From Thermoflexus sp. (lineage in GTDB: Bacteria > Chloroflexota > Anaerolineae > Aggregatilineales > Aggregatilineaceae): a stretch of 64,000 nucleotides of DNA. The notes beneath the pieces are model-generated. The model did no database searches and was not told the origin of the DNA. It was given only the letters and a program-made list of their open reading frames with translations. Position 1 is the first letter of the stretch. Each line of letters begins with the position of its first letter. Below, one piece after another: positions 55,980 to 64,000 of this stretch. The translations under genes were made by a program, and so were the position numbers. The stretch covers positions 65,915-129,914 of the forward strand of contig DYGX01000011.1 in assembly GCA_020724465.1 (NCBI GenBank), in the 5' to 3' direction.

Positions 55980-57491
55980 TTAGATCCCCGGCCCTGTTTT
56001 CGGCTCGGTAAGCGCAGGATCGGCGGAGACGAAACATTGCGTCGGCCCGTCGCCGGGGCAGGGGACCTGCCACCAGGCGTAATCGATGGTGATGCCCAGC
56101 ACGCGCGCCGTCTGCCCGGCGAAGACTGTCCCGGCGGCGTTCCCGGCTGGCCCCAGGCCGACGTAGATCGTGACATCCGCTTTGGCCTGCACGTAGTTCA
56201 TGGTCGTGGCAACCACCATGGGCGTGGAACCAGTCGGGGTGGACGGGTCGAAAGGCTCCGCGACGGACGGCGCCGCCGTGATCCAGCAGTTGCCGGTGAC
56301 GTTGGGTGCGCAGTCGATGCGGTACCACAACTGGTCTGGCGTGATGCCGTTCACGCGCGCGAGCTGCCCCGCTGCGACCAGGCCCACGGCCTGATACTGC
56401 GTGCCTGGCCCGCTGCGGATGTAGATATCGGCCAGGGCTTTGGCGTACCGGACGGGCGTATCGACCACCGGCCCAGAGTCGGGCGGCGGGCTGTCGATAT
56501 CGCGCGGCTCCGTTACGCCAGGCTGGGCCGGGACCCAGCACGCCCCGGCCATGTTCGGCGCGCAGTCGGCCCGATACCACAGGCGGTCCGGGCTGATGCC
56601 GTTGACATAGCCGATCTGGCTGGCCGGAAGCACGCTCACGCCGCCGTACTCGATCCCCGGCCCGGTGCGCACAGTTACATCCTGCAGCGCGATGATCGTG
56701 CGGATCGGCGTGTTCAGTACCGGCCCGGCATAGGGCGGCGGTTCGTAGGGATTGGCCGGTTGCGTCACCGATCCTGCCGCGGTGATCCAGCAGTTCCCGG
56801 CAGGGTCGTGAGTGCACTCGATCCGATACCACTGCCCGTCCACGCTCATCCCGGTGACGCGCACGACCTGCCCCCCGCTCAGCAATGCCAGCGCCACGTA
56901 TTGTGTCCCTGGGCCGTTGCGGATGCGGACATCGGCCAGCACGCGGACCGCAGCAACCGGCGCGGGAACGACCGGGATGCTGCCGCCGGGATTGCCCGGC
57001 TGGCCAGGGGCATACGCGGGCTGCGTGAGCAGCGGGTCCGCGGTGACCCAGCAGTTCCCAACCGAACCGTCCGGGCAGATCACGCGCCACCACTGGCCGT
57101 TGCTGCTGATCCCCGTCACGGCTGCGATCTGCCCGGCCATCACCTGACCGATCACCCCAAAGCCGGTTCCAGGTCCCGTGCGGATGCGCACGGTCTGCTG
57201 CGCCATGATGTACTGGACGCTGGTGGGCACCACGCTGACCGGCTGCGCGCCTGTTCCGCCGCCCGCGGTCTGCAGCGGGGTGCTGGTCGGTTGGGGGGTT
57301 GGCGTCGGCGTCTGAGTCGCGGCGGGTGTGGCCGAAGCCTGCGCTGTCGCGAACGGTGTTGGCGACGCCTGACCCGGGTTGAGCACGACCGGCTGCGGCG
57401 TTGGCTGCGCCTCGTTGCTCAGCGTACAGGCCTGAGCCGCGATCAGCAGCATCAGACCGGCCAATCCGATTGCTATCCACTGCCGAGACAT
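55980..57491 (-). CDS. Secreted protein with five SH3b repeats
   Basis: A 503-residue exported protein: signal helix to about residue 21 ending IAAQAC, which could be a lipobox Cys though not consensus; a Thr/Pro-rich linker (about 28-75); then five SH3b-like repeats of about 80-85 residues, each with RxGPGxxY...G..V.GI...WYR.(D)C....GNCW. The last repeat is more diverged (IYVGLGPAGNAAGT, CFVSADP). Paired Cys in each repeat (C...CW) suggest one disulfide per domain. SH3b domains bind cell-wall peptides or other proteins. Function unassigned. Confidence 0.85.
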   Translation of the reverse strand: MSRQWIAIGLAGLMLLIAAQACTLSNEAQPTPQPVVLNPGQASPTPFATAQASATPAATQTPTPTPQPTSTPLQTAGGGTGAQPVSVVPTSVQYIMAQQTVRIRTGPGTGFGVIGQVMAGQIAAVTGISSNGQWWRVICPDGSVGNCWVTADPLLTQPAYAPGQPGNPGGSIPVVPAPVAAVRVLADVRIRNGPGTQYVALALLSGGQVVRVTGMSVDGQWYRIECTHDPAGNCWITAAGSVTQPANPYEPPPYAGPVLNTPIRTIIALQDVTVRTGPGIEYGGVSVLPASQIGYVNGISPDRLWYRADCAPNMAGACWVPAQPGVTEPRDIDSPPPDSGPVVDTPVRYAKALADIYIRSGPGTQYQAVGLVAAGQLARVNGITPDQLWYRIDCAPNVTGNCWITAAPSVAEPFDPSTPTGSTPMVVATTMNYVQAKADVTIYVGLGPAGNAAGTVFAGQTARVLGITIDYAWWQVPCPGDGPTQCFVSADPALTEPKTGPGI

Positions 57492-57577
57492 AGATTTGCC
57501 TCTCTTGCTGCGGACCGTGCCAATGCGGATGGCACGGTCGATGCATGTCTCTCGCTTGTGCAGCCGCCCGGTGGCTT

Positions 57578-58477
57578 TTACTTCCCCGGCAGCGACCGCA
57601 AATACAGGAAGATGGTGCTCAGGTCTTCGTCGGTCATCTGGCCATAGAGCGGCCAGTGCATCTGCTCAGGGTCCAGCAGGCGGCCTTCGGGGGTCGTCCC
57701 AAAGCGCAGCGTGTCGATAAACTGGGCTTCGGTCCACGCGCCCGGATGGCCGGACGAGGTCAGGTCTGGTGCGGGGAGCGCGTCGGCGGCCGGAGACTTG
57801 CCCCCGTGCAGATTCTCCCCGTGGCAGTCCTGGCACAGCCCGATCGTCACCAGGTATTCGCCATAGGCAAGCGTGCCGGGTTCCGGCGCCACACGCGGCG
57901 CGGTGATCGGCTCCCCGACGGCGCCGGGTGTCAGCAGGTGCAGCGCCAGGGCTGCCTTGCCGAAGATATTGCCGGACATCGCTGGCAGTTCGTTGCGCAC
58001 CGGTTCCAGGCTGCGCAGATAGCCAACGATCGCCGCCACATCGGCGTCGCTCATCTCGTGAAACATCTGCGACGGCATGATGTACAACTCGCGGCCATCG
58101 CGGCCAATGCCTTCGCGGATGGCCCGTGCGATCTCCGCATCGGACCACGCCCCCAGCCCGGTTTCAACGTCCGGCGTCAGGTTTGAGAAACTGATCGTTC
58201 CCCGGATGGGGCCAAGCGAGACGTTCTCGTATGTTCCGCTCAGCACCCCGCCGTCATGTTCCGAGTGGCAGCCGCTGCACGCGATCACGCGCTCGACCAG
58301 GTATTCGCCCCGTGCGATCCCCTCGGGGCTGGTGTCTGCTTCGATCGGGTAGAGGTCGCGCTCGATGGTGCGCCCGAAAGTGAGCTGCCCATAAGCCAGT
58401 GCCGCGCCAACGGCCAGAACCAGCACGCCGACCAGCACCCCTACCACTAACAGTCCGCGCTTCAACCATTTGTTCAT
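57578..58477 (-). CDS. Membrane-anchored dihaem cytochrome c
   Basis: A 299-residue protein with an N-terminal helix (residues 7-30) that anchors or exports it, and two cytochrome c domains with haem motifs CSGCH (about residue 68) and CQDCH (about residue 215). Likely axial Met are in MPSQMFHEMSDAD and PEQMHWPLYGQMTDED. Architecture matches the cytochrome subunit of membrane dehydrogenases and cbb3-like c subunits. ATG 58477 has GGGGGAA upstream. It is a single gene; the redox partner is unknown but nitrite reductase (14815-16221) is one possible acceptor in the window. Confidence 0.88.
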   Translation of the reverse strand: MNKWLKRGLLVVGVLVGVLVLAVGAALAYGQLTFGRTIERDLYPIEADTSPEGIARGEYLVERVIACSGCHSEHDGGVLSGTYENVSLGPIRGTISFSNLTPDVETGLGAWSDAEIARAIREGIGRDGRELYIMPSQMFHEMSDADVAAIVGYLRSLEPVRNELPAMSGNIFGKAALALHLLTPGAVGEPITAPRVAPEPGTLAYGEYLVTIGLCQDCHGENLHGGKSPAADALPAPDLTSSGHPGAWTEAQFIDTLRFGTTPEGRLLDPEQMHWPLYGQMTDEDLSTIFLYLRSLPGK

Positions 58478-58826
58478 CTGTGTGTTCCCCCCTGAAAATG
58501 ATGCCATGTATGCTTGTTGTGGCCGCTCAGCCGGACATTCCGGATGGGCGGCTCGGTGCCAGGCATCGGCCCGGTGCCTCGCCCGATCCTGGCCAGAAGC
58601 GCACAGGCCGTGCTGGTCGACAAGGTCCTTCAGCTCCACGGTTGGGCGCACCGTCGAGCGCGCACCCGCGCCGCCACACACGGTGCTTTTCCAGATACCA
58701 CCAATTCGGCTTTCCTTATTGTTATGGCGGGCGGCGGATACAGCGTCTGGAAAAGGTCGTATCTTGCGCTCAGACTTTTGGCGGAGCCAGGCTGGCTACA
58801 GGGCCGCCAATAAAATAAAAAGCTGT

Positions 58827-58854
58827 TTCAGAAATGATTGATCAATGTTATAGT
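58827..58854 (+). promoter_or_regulatory. Promoter of the NarL-GAF kinase unit
   Basis: TTCAGA (58827-58832), 16-base spacer, TATAGT (58849-58854), in an AT-rich stretch at the right end of the 420-base divergent gap 58478-58897. A palindrome ATTGATCAAT overlaps the spacer. Nothing else was recognised in the gap. Confidence 0.5.
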
Positions 58855-58897
58855 GAGGGTGTTTCACAGATGGTATGGGCTGGCGAAAGGAGCAGGC

Positions 58898-59530
58898 ATG
58901 ACGATCCGTGTGCTGGTTGCAGATGATCATGCCGTGGTGCGCCAGGGCTTGCGGATGTTTCTGAGCCTGGATGACGAGATCGAGATTGTGGGGGAAGCCT
59001 GTGACGGGCGGCAGGCGGTTGAGCTGGCCCACGAACTGCGGCCCGACGTGGTGTTGATGGACCTGCTGATGCCCGAACTGGATGGCATTCAGGCGATCTC
59101 CATCTTGCGCCGCGAGCTGCCAGAGACCGAGATCATCGCCCTGACGAGCGTGCTGGAAGACAGCTCGGTGGTGGGCGCGGTGCGCGCCGGCGCGGTAGGC
59201 TATCTGCTCAAGAATACCGAGGCCGACGAGTTGGTGCGGGCCATCAAAGCGGCGGCGCAGGGTCAAGTACAGCTCTCACCGGAAGCCGCCGCGCGGCTGA
59301 TGCGCGAGGTGCGCATGCCGGACAGCCCCGAAACGCTCACCGAGCGCGAGATCGAGGTCTTGCGCGAGATCGCGCTGGGCTTTTCCAACAAAGAAATCGC
59401 CCAACATCTGAGCATCGGCGAGAAAACGGTCAAGACGCACGTGAGCAATATCCTCAGCAAACTCAACGTCGCCAGCCGGACCCAGGCGGCGCTCTATGCA
59501 GTACGCCTGGGCTTGGTCGATAGCCTCTAG
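58898..59530 (+). CDS. NarL/LuxR-type response regulator
   Basis: A 210-residue regulator with receiver (VLVADDHAVVRQGLRMFLS, Asp in PDVVLMDLLMPELD, Lys in YLLKNTEADEL) and LuxR helix-turn-helix (LTEREIEVLREIALGFSNKE, EKTVKTHVSNILSKLNVASR). The ATG at 58898 has AAGGAG six bases upstream. It is followed 12 bases later by its probable kinase. Similar to, but distinct from, the regulator at 53071-53733. Confidence 0.95.
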   Translation: MTIRVLVADDHAVVRQGLRMFLSLDDEIEIVGEACDGRQAVELAHELRPDVVLMDLLMPELDGIQAISILRRELPETEIIALTSVLEDSSVVGAVRAGAVGYLLKNTEADELVRAIKAAAQGQVQLSPEAAARLMREVRMPDSPETLTEREIEVLREIALGFSNKEIAQHLSIGEKTVKTHVSNILSKLNVASRTQAALYAVRLGLVDSL

Positions 59531-59542
59531 AGACTGAAGCCG

Positions 59543-62500
59543 ATGACGAATGCGACCCGGCCGCGTGACGAAATCGGTATTCTTTACTCCATGTCGAACA
59601 AGCTCACGCAGGCTTCGACGCCTGCCGAATGGCTTGAAGCGGTGAGCGACTACGCCCGCGACAACGAGGCCGCCGCCGGGATTCTGTTTTACATCCAGCC
59701 GGACGCCGACGGCGAACCATCCGCGCTCCAACTCGCCGCCCAATGGACGCGCGGTGTGCCGCGTCCGTGGGCAGAAGGCACGCCGTTTGACCTGGATCGC
59801 TACCGTCCCTTTATCCACCAGTGGATTACGACGCCCAACCGCCCCCTGATCGTCTCGGATGCCGAGACATCGGACCTGCTCGATACAACGACACGGCGGT
59901 ATTTCGAGCAGGCCGGCGTGCGGAGTGCGGTCATTCTGCCGCTGCACAAGAGCGGCAACTGGATCGGCCTGCTGGTCTTTAGCTGGCGCGAGCCGATGCT
60001 ATTCAACGAGCGCGACGTGCGAATCTTTACCGCGATTATCCAACAGGCCGCTCCGGTGATCGCCGCGGTGCGCCTCAGCGATCAGAACCGCGAGCGCGCC
60101 CGGCGGGCTGAGCGCCTGCTGCAGGTGAACACGGCGCTCTCGCAGGCAACCAACGAGGCGCAAATCGTCGGCGCGGTGGCGCTGTATGCCGACCAGGACC
60201 CGCCGGACCTCATCATGCTTAGCTATGTGATACCCAATGAGCAGGGCAAACCGGTGCAGGTGATCAACGTCGCGCGATGGCAAGACGGGGCGGTGCAAGA
60301 TGACGCCCTGCGCATGGGGCGCCCGATCGCGATTGCGGACTTTGCGCTATCCGACCGTTGGACGGCGCGCCCGGAAGAACCCATTCTGGTTGCGGACAGT
60401 ACATCCGACGAGCGCGTTGACCCGATCGGGCGCGAGCTGCTGCATCTGCACGGGCTGCGGGCGGTGGCTCTGCTGCCTCTGCACAGTTATGGACGGTGGC
60501 AGGGGCTGCTCAGCATTGGCTGGCGCGAGCCGCACGTGTTCACTGAGCAAGAGGTGACGATCTACACGGGGCTGCTGCAAACCCTACCATCGGTCGTCGC
60601 CAGCCGCCGCGCCTATCTGGCCGCCGAGGACGCGCGCGAAGAGCGCGAACTGCTCTACCGGGCCAGCCGGGGAATCAACGCCGCGCGCACCTATCAGGAG
60701 CTTGTCGACGCGTTGGCGCAGCTTGAGATGAGCGCGCTCAGCATCGTGCTGTGGGTCTGGGAAGCCTTCGATTTCGATGCGGCGCGCTATATGACCCTGG
60801 TCGCCAAAACGCCCGATAACCGCTGGCCGTTGGGGGCGCGGGTTCTCATCGACGAGATCCCCTTCGTGCGGCAGCTTGACCGCACCCGGCTGCTGGCCAT
60901 CGATAACACCGCCGACCGCGCTCTGCTCGACGCGACCACCGCCGCCACAACCGAGCGCTATGGCTATCACTCGCTGCTGGCCGTTCCGCTGTGCCTGGAA
61001 GACCGTTTTGTCGGCTTGCTGGGTTTTGAATCGGAACAGCCGCGCCACCATTCAGAGCGCGAAAAACGGCTGGCGGCCAGCATTGGCGAGCTGGTCACGG
61101 CGGCGCTGGAACGGATCCGCTTCCGAGAGGAGATCGAGCAGGCGCGGGCCGAAGCCGAAGCCCTGGCCCGGGTCAGCGCCGCGCTATCGCAGGCAACGGA
61201 CGAGCAGGCGATTCTGGACGCGGTCGCGCAGGTGGTCGAGCCGTACGGTGTGGCGCTCTCGTCGCTGGCCTATTCCGACGCAACGGAAGACGACCCGCCG
61301 ACGGAAGTCCGCAGCGTAGCCCTGCGGATGCACCGCCCGACCCGTGGCGACGTCATACCTCTGCCGGTCGCCTCGTATCGTCTGGACGACTATCCACTGC
61401 TGCGCATGACGCACGATGCACCGTATGAGCCGGTCTTCATCGAAAACGTGCTGGACGATCCACGTCCTGATGTGCAGCGGGCGAAGTCTATCGCGCAGGC
61501 GCTGTCCTGGCCGGCGCTGATCGCGCTGCCGCTGATGGCCGGTGATCTGTGGCACGGGCTGTTGATTCTCGTTTGGGAAGAGCCGCAGACCTTCCCCGCA
61601 GACCTGCGCCGGCTGATCCGCGCCATCCGGCCGACGCTGGCCTCGGTGGTGACCAGCCGCCGCGCCTATCTGGCGCAGCGTGAAGCGCATATCGAAGCGG
61701 CGCAGCGCGCGCTGGAACTGGAAACCGTTGCGAAAGTCAGCGCGGCGGCGGCGCACATCCTGGACCTGGAACGCCTGCTGAGCACAATGATCGAGCTGAC
61801 CCGCGCCAGCTTCCCCGCCTATTCGCTCGACATCTATCTGCTGGATGCTGAGGCCGGCCAGTTTGTGTCGGTGCCAGAGTCGGACAGCCAGCCGGTGCAC
61901 CGCATCGCGCTCGATGACCCGCGCTCGCTGGTGGCCCGCGCGGCGCGCATTCGCCAGGGTGTCATGGTCAACGATGCGTCGATCGCGCCAGAGGGCGTGT
62001 TGTCTTTGGGACTGCCCGGCGCACGCTCCGAGATGGCCGTGCCGATGATCGCTGCCAAGCAGGTTGTTGGCGTGCTGGCGGTCCAATCACCGGAGCCGGA
62101 TCGCTTTCTGCAGGCGGATATTCGCGTCATGTCCACCCTGGCCGACCTGATGGCCGTGGCCGTTGAAAACGCGCGCCTGTATCGGGCGGCTCATGATCTG
62201 GCCGTGTACGAGGAGCGGAACCGGCTGGCCCGCGAGCTGCATGACTCCGTCTCGCAGGCGCTGTACGGCATCGCGCTGGGCACGCGCACCGCTCAGAAAC
62301 TGCTTGAACGCGAGCCTGCCAAGCTGGCCGAGCCGCTCGATTACGTGCTGTCTCTGGCCGAGGCCGGGCTGTCGGAGATGCGCGCGTTGATTTTCGAGCT
62401 GCGCCCCGAACTGTTGGAAAACGACGGGCTGAAGGCGGCCCTGGCTGCTCAGGTTGCGTCGCTCCAGGCGCGCCACATGATCGACGTGGACGCCGATCTG

Positions 62501-62809
62501 TGCGACGAGCCGGACCTGCCGATCGCCGTTAAAGAGGCGCTCTATCGCATCACGCGCGAGGCGCTGAACAACACCGTCAAACATGCGCGGGCTACGCGCG
62601 CCAAGGTACACATGCACTGCACGCCGGGCGGGGTCCGGCTTGAGCTGGGCGACAACGGCATCGGATTCGATCCGTCGGCCTCGTATCCGGGGCATCTGGG
62701 TCTGACGTCGATGCGCGAGCGCGCGCAGGCCGTCGGCGCCCGTTTTGAGCTGGCCAGCGCGCCCGGCCAGGGCACGCATATTCTGATCGAGGTTCACCCG
62801 GCGGGATAG
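59543..62809 (+). CDS. Cytosolic multi-GAF histidine kinase
   Basis: A 1088-residue protein without membrane segments. About five GAF-like modules in a row (approximately 5-175, 190-360, 370-540, 550-715, 725-880); the linkers between them repeat motifs such as RAYLAxxxA and ARVSAALSQATDE. Then HisKA_3 with His900 in RNRLARELHDSVSQALYG and HATPase (TREALNNTVKHAR, GDNGIGFDP, GHLGLTSMRERA). No conserved Cys pair for haem or Fe-S was noticed in the GAFs, so ligands are open. It ends 16 bases inside the convergent gene at 62794. Confidence 0.93.
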   Translation: MTNATRPRDEIGILYSMSNKLTQASTPAEWLEAVSDYARDNEAAAGILFYIQPDADGEPSALQLAAQWTRGVPRPWAEGTPFDLDRYRPFIHQWITTPNRPLIVSDAETSDLLDTTTRRYFEQAGVRSAVILPLHKSGNWIGLLVFSWREPMLFNERDVRIFTAIIQQAAPVIAAVRLSDQNRERARRAERLLQVNTALSQATNEAQIVGAVALYADQDPPDLIMLSYVIPNEQGKPVQVINVARWQDGAVQDDALRMGRPIAIADFALSDRWTARPEEPILVADSTSDERVDPIGRELLHLHGLRAVALLPLHSYGRWQGLLSIGWREPHVFTEQEVTIYTGLLQTLPSVVASRRAYLAAEDAREERELLYRASRGINAARTYQELVDALAQLEMSALSIVLWVWEAFDFDAARYMTLVAKTPDNRWPLGARVLIDEIPFVRQLDRTRLLAIDNTADRALLDATTAATTERYGYHSLLAVPLCLEDRFVGLLGFESEQPRHHSEREKRLAASIGELVTAALERIRFREEIEQARAEAEALARVSAALSQATDEQAILDAVAQVVEPYGVALSSLAYSDATEDDPPTEVRSVALRMHRPTRGDVIPLPVASYRLDDYPLLRMTHDAPYEPVFIENVLDDPRPDVQRAKSIAQALSWPALIALPLMAGDLWHGLLILVWEEPQTFPADLRRLIRAIRPTLASVVTSRRAYLAQREAHIEAAQRALELETVAKVSAAAAHILDLERLLSTMIELTRASFPAYSLDIYLLDAEAGQFVSVPESDSQPVHRIALDDPRSLVARAARIRQGVMVNDASIAPEGVLSLGLPGARSEMAVPMIAAKQVVGVLAVQSPEPDRFLQADIRVMSTLADLMAVAVENARLYRAAHDLAVYEERNRLARELHDSVSQALYGIALGTRTAQKLLEREPAKLAEPLDYVLSLAEAGLSEMRALIFELRPELLENDGLKAALAAQVASLQARHMIDVDADLCDEPDLPIAVKEALYRITREALNNTVKHARATRAKVHMHCTPGGVRLELGDNGIGFDPSASYPGHLGLTSMRERAQAVGARFELASAPGQGTHILIEVHPAG

Positions 62810-63669
62810 GCAGATGTGTCATCCGGCGCGGCGGTCAGGGCCAGGACATAGCGCCGGCACCAGGCCAGCGCGGGCGCTTCGTCTTCGACCGGATCGTCAG
62901 CAAAGTGCTCGATCACTGGCAGCAGCAGCGGGATCGCCTGTGGCACGTCACCGGCTTGTGCCAGCAGCCACGCGCGGCGCGCGCCCGGCGGCACGGCGAG
63001 CACCTGCCGGCAGGCTGTCTCAAACAGCTCCAGCATCCAGCCGTAGCCCCATAGCAAAACGCGCCCCTCCGGCGTCAGGTGGCGCAGCGCGTGATCGCGC
63101 AGGGTGTTGACGTAGGGCAGGGCGGCGGCGTCCAGCGTATCCCACACGTCCAGAAAGATCGTGTCGAAGCGAGTGATGACCGGCCCCGCCAGATAGGCAG
63201 CGATATCTCCGAGATGGATTTCCAGAGGGGCGTCCAGCGCCTGGGTGAGCGTCGGCGCGACGATGTCGCACACGACCGCGCTGCGCTCGATAACGGTGAA
63301 GGCCGTGGCTTCGCCTGCCGCGCCAGCAACCGCGTACTGCGGATACAGGCCGAGGCCCAGACCGCCGATCAGGACGTGCCCGCGCGAGCGGCCCCCGTTG
63401 TTGACCATCATGATCCGCTCTTGCGGCGTGTCGGACATCCACAGACGGCCGTCCGGGTCAAAGAGCAGGCGGCAGTCCAGCGGCGCGCTGAGCTGGTAGA
63501 CGCGGTCGAAAATGGGAATGGCGCGCACTATCTGCCGCACAACGCGATAGCCGCCAGGATGCCGTCCGGGCGGAATTGGCGCGATGGGCAGGTGCTGCCA
63601 GGCGTCATTCCAGGCGCGGTCGTCGAAATCGGGGTCGAACCCGGCACGGATTAGCTCATCAGTGGACAC
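62794..63669 (-). CDS. Spermidine-synthase/SAM-methyltransferase-fold protein
   Basis: A 291-residue protein. Residues about 80-215 show a Rossmann methyltransferase-like core: HVLIGGLGLGLYPQYAVAG (glycine-rich SAM loop), FTVIERSAVVCDIVAP (acidic end of strand two), LEIHLGDIAAYL and FDTIFLDVWDTLDAA. This pattern is shared by spermidine synthases and related proteins, but the aminopropyltransferase active-site motif is not clear. Its last 16 bases overlap the kinase gene tail-to-tail. The role is unknown. Confidence 0.6.
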   Translation of the reverse strand: MSTDELIRAGFDPDFDDRAWNDAWQHLPIAPIPPGRHPGGYRVVRQIVRAIPIFDRVYQLSAPLDCRLLFDPDGRLWMSDTPQERIMMVNNGGRSRGHVLIGGLGLGLYPQYAVAGAAGEATAFTVIERSAVVCDIVAPTLTQALDAPLEIHLGDIAAYLAGPVITRFDTIFLDVWDTLDAAALPYVNTLRDHALRHLTPEGRVLLWGYGWMLELFETACRQVLAVPPGARRAWLLAQAGDVPQAIPLLLPVIEHFADDPVEDEAPALAWCRRYVLALTAAPDDTSAYPAG

Positions 63670-63703
63670 GGATCGTTCTTTCCTACGGGTACGCCGGCGG
63701 CGC

Positions 63704-64000
63704 TTAGTACGCCGGCGGCGCGTAAATGTTGACCGAAACCAGCGGCTCGTTGCCCTCGTTGGCGATCTCGTGCGCTTCTCCGGCCTCGATCAGCAGCAGA
63801 GTTCCCGGCTGGAGCGAGACACGCTGACTCTCGACCTGTGCGGAGCCGCGCCCCGCGATCACGAAGAGCCACTGGTCGCTCCCGGCATGGCGGTTATCTG
63901 GGCCGCCGGTTGACTCGCCGGGGGCCAGGACCATTGACGCGGCCTGTGAGCGGCTTGTTGTCGCCAGCACCTCGAATCCCTCTTCCGCAGCGATCATCAT
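63704..64000 (-). CDS. Cupin-domain protein (possibly cut by the window edge)
   Basis: At least 98 residues of a single cupin barrel: motif 1 region GGPDNRHAGSDQWLFVIAGRG and motif 2 GTLLLIEAGEAHEIANEG. Metal His/Glu positions are partly kept (His of NRHAGSDQ, His of EAHE). Two ATG codons occur at the very end of the window (63997 and 64000), so the true start may lie outside. A 15-base unit GTACGCCGGCGGCGC occurs twice around the stop codon (63689-63703 and 63707-63721 region). Gene ends 34 bases before the methyltransferase-like gene. Confidence 0.7.
   Translation of the reverse strand: MMIAAEEGFEVLATTSRSQAASMVLAPGESTGGPDNRHAGSDQWLFVIAGRGSAQVESQRVSLQPGTLLLIEAGEAHEIANEGNEPLVSVNIYAPPAY

Noticed and set aside
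55750-57546. 598-codon minus-strand frame overlapping the SH3b gene
   Set aside because: A different frame of the same strand with very high Arg content. The 55980-57491 frame has the signal sequence and SH3b repeats.
55884-57647. 587-codon plus-strand frame with repeats
   Set aside because: Antisense of the five-SH3b gene; repetition is inherited from that gene.
58837-58846. ATTGATCAAT as an FNR box
   Set aside because: It contains TTGA and TCAA halves but overlapping, without the six-base spacing, so it does not match the Fnr/DNR site.

Overview
The window is about 64 kb of high-GC bacterial chromosome, almost completely coding and mostly on the minus strand. I saw no rRNA, tRNA, CRISPR array, transposase or phage gene. 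The gene content suggests a heterotrophic, facultatively denitrifying member of the Chloroflexota (Anaerolineae-like). The reasons are many CUT1/CUT2 sugar ABC systems, secreted SH3b and LysM proteins, large GAF histidine kinases with NarL-type regulators, an AniA-type nitrite reductase fused to a cupredoxin, and an FMN riboswitch in front of a RibY-like binding protein. The taxonomic placement is inference from these architectures, not from a marker gene.

Layout. 1-1409: edge of a CUT2 sugar transporter (binding protein cut by the window, permease). 1718-4833: copper P-type ATPase (CopB type, CPH motif, His-rich N-terminus) followed by two tandem Doc/Fic genes without a visible antitoxin. 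4965-6623: hotdog thioesterase and a Zn/Mn-binding lipoprotein-like ABC component. 6824-12716: a tightly packed partner-switching operon (FAD/NAD oxidoreductase, membrane sensor, SpoIIE phosphatase, RsbW kinase, two STAS proteins, one unknown). 12946-17111: a denitrification cluster (NnrS-like membrane protein, DUF2249, MIP18-family protein, two-domain NirK, Crp/Fnr regulator), with two perfect TTGA-N6-TCAA boxes placed at about -41.5 and -60.5 of a predicted nirK promoter. 17274-20941: a heterodimeric ABC exporter with one degenerate ATP site. 21330-22037: secreted LysM protein. 22342-30978: a glycan-use operon (LacI regulator, CUT1 transporter lacking its own ATPase, secreted CBM9-type protein, DUF624, GH130).

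31139-33730 holds the most unusual gene: a CUT2-type ABC ATPase domain fused to GAF, HisKA, HATPase and a degenerate receiver. 33986-41404 is a pentose-type locus: xylose-isomerase-like enzyme, CUT2 permease and ATPase, a binding protein made of two almost identical full-length copies, and a divergent ROK (XylR-like) regulator with an operator overlapping the transporter promoter. 41474-44173: lone receiver protein, TorD-family chaperone and radical SAM protein. 44290-47047: LacI regulator and fucose/arabinose isomerase-family enzyme. 47094-48505: FMN riboswitch, attenuator terminator and RibY-like riboflavin-binding protein.

48520-50429: sugar aminotransferase and N-acetyltransferase (WecE/WecD-like). 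50587-53030: an FmdE-MobB fusion and a poly-ferredoxin, pointing with TorD to molybdoenzyme maturation although no molybdoenzyme lies in the window. 53071-55662 and 58898-62809: two NarL-type regulators with their GAF histidine kinases, flanking a five-SH3b secreted protein and a dihaem cytochrome c. 62794-64000: spermidine-synthase-fold protein and a cupin at the window edge.

Taken together, the window encodes uptake and first isomerisation of sugars under local LacI/ROK control, anaerobic nitrite respiration under Crp/Fnr control, metal and cofactor supply, and unusually rich signal transduction.
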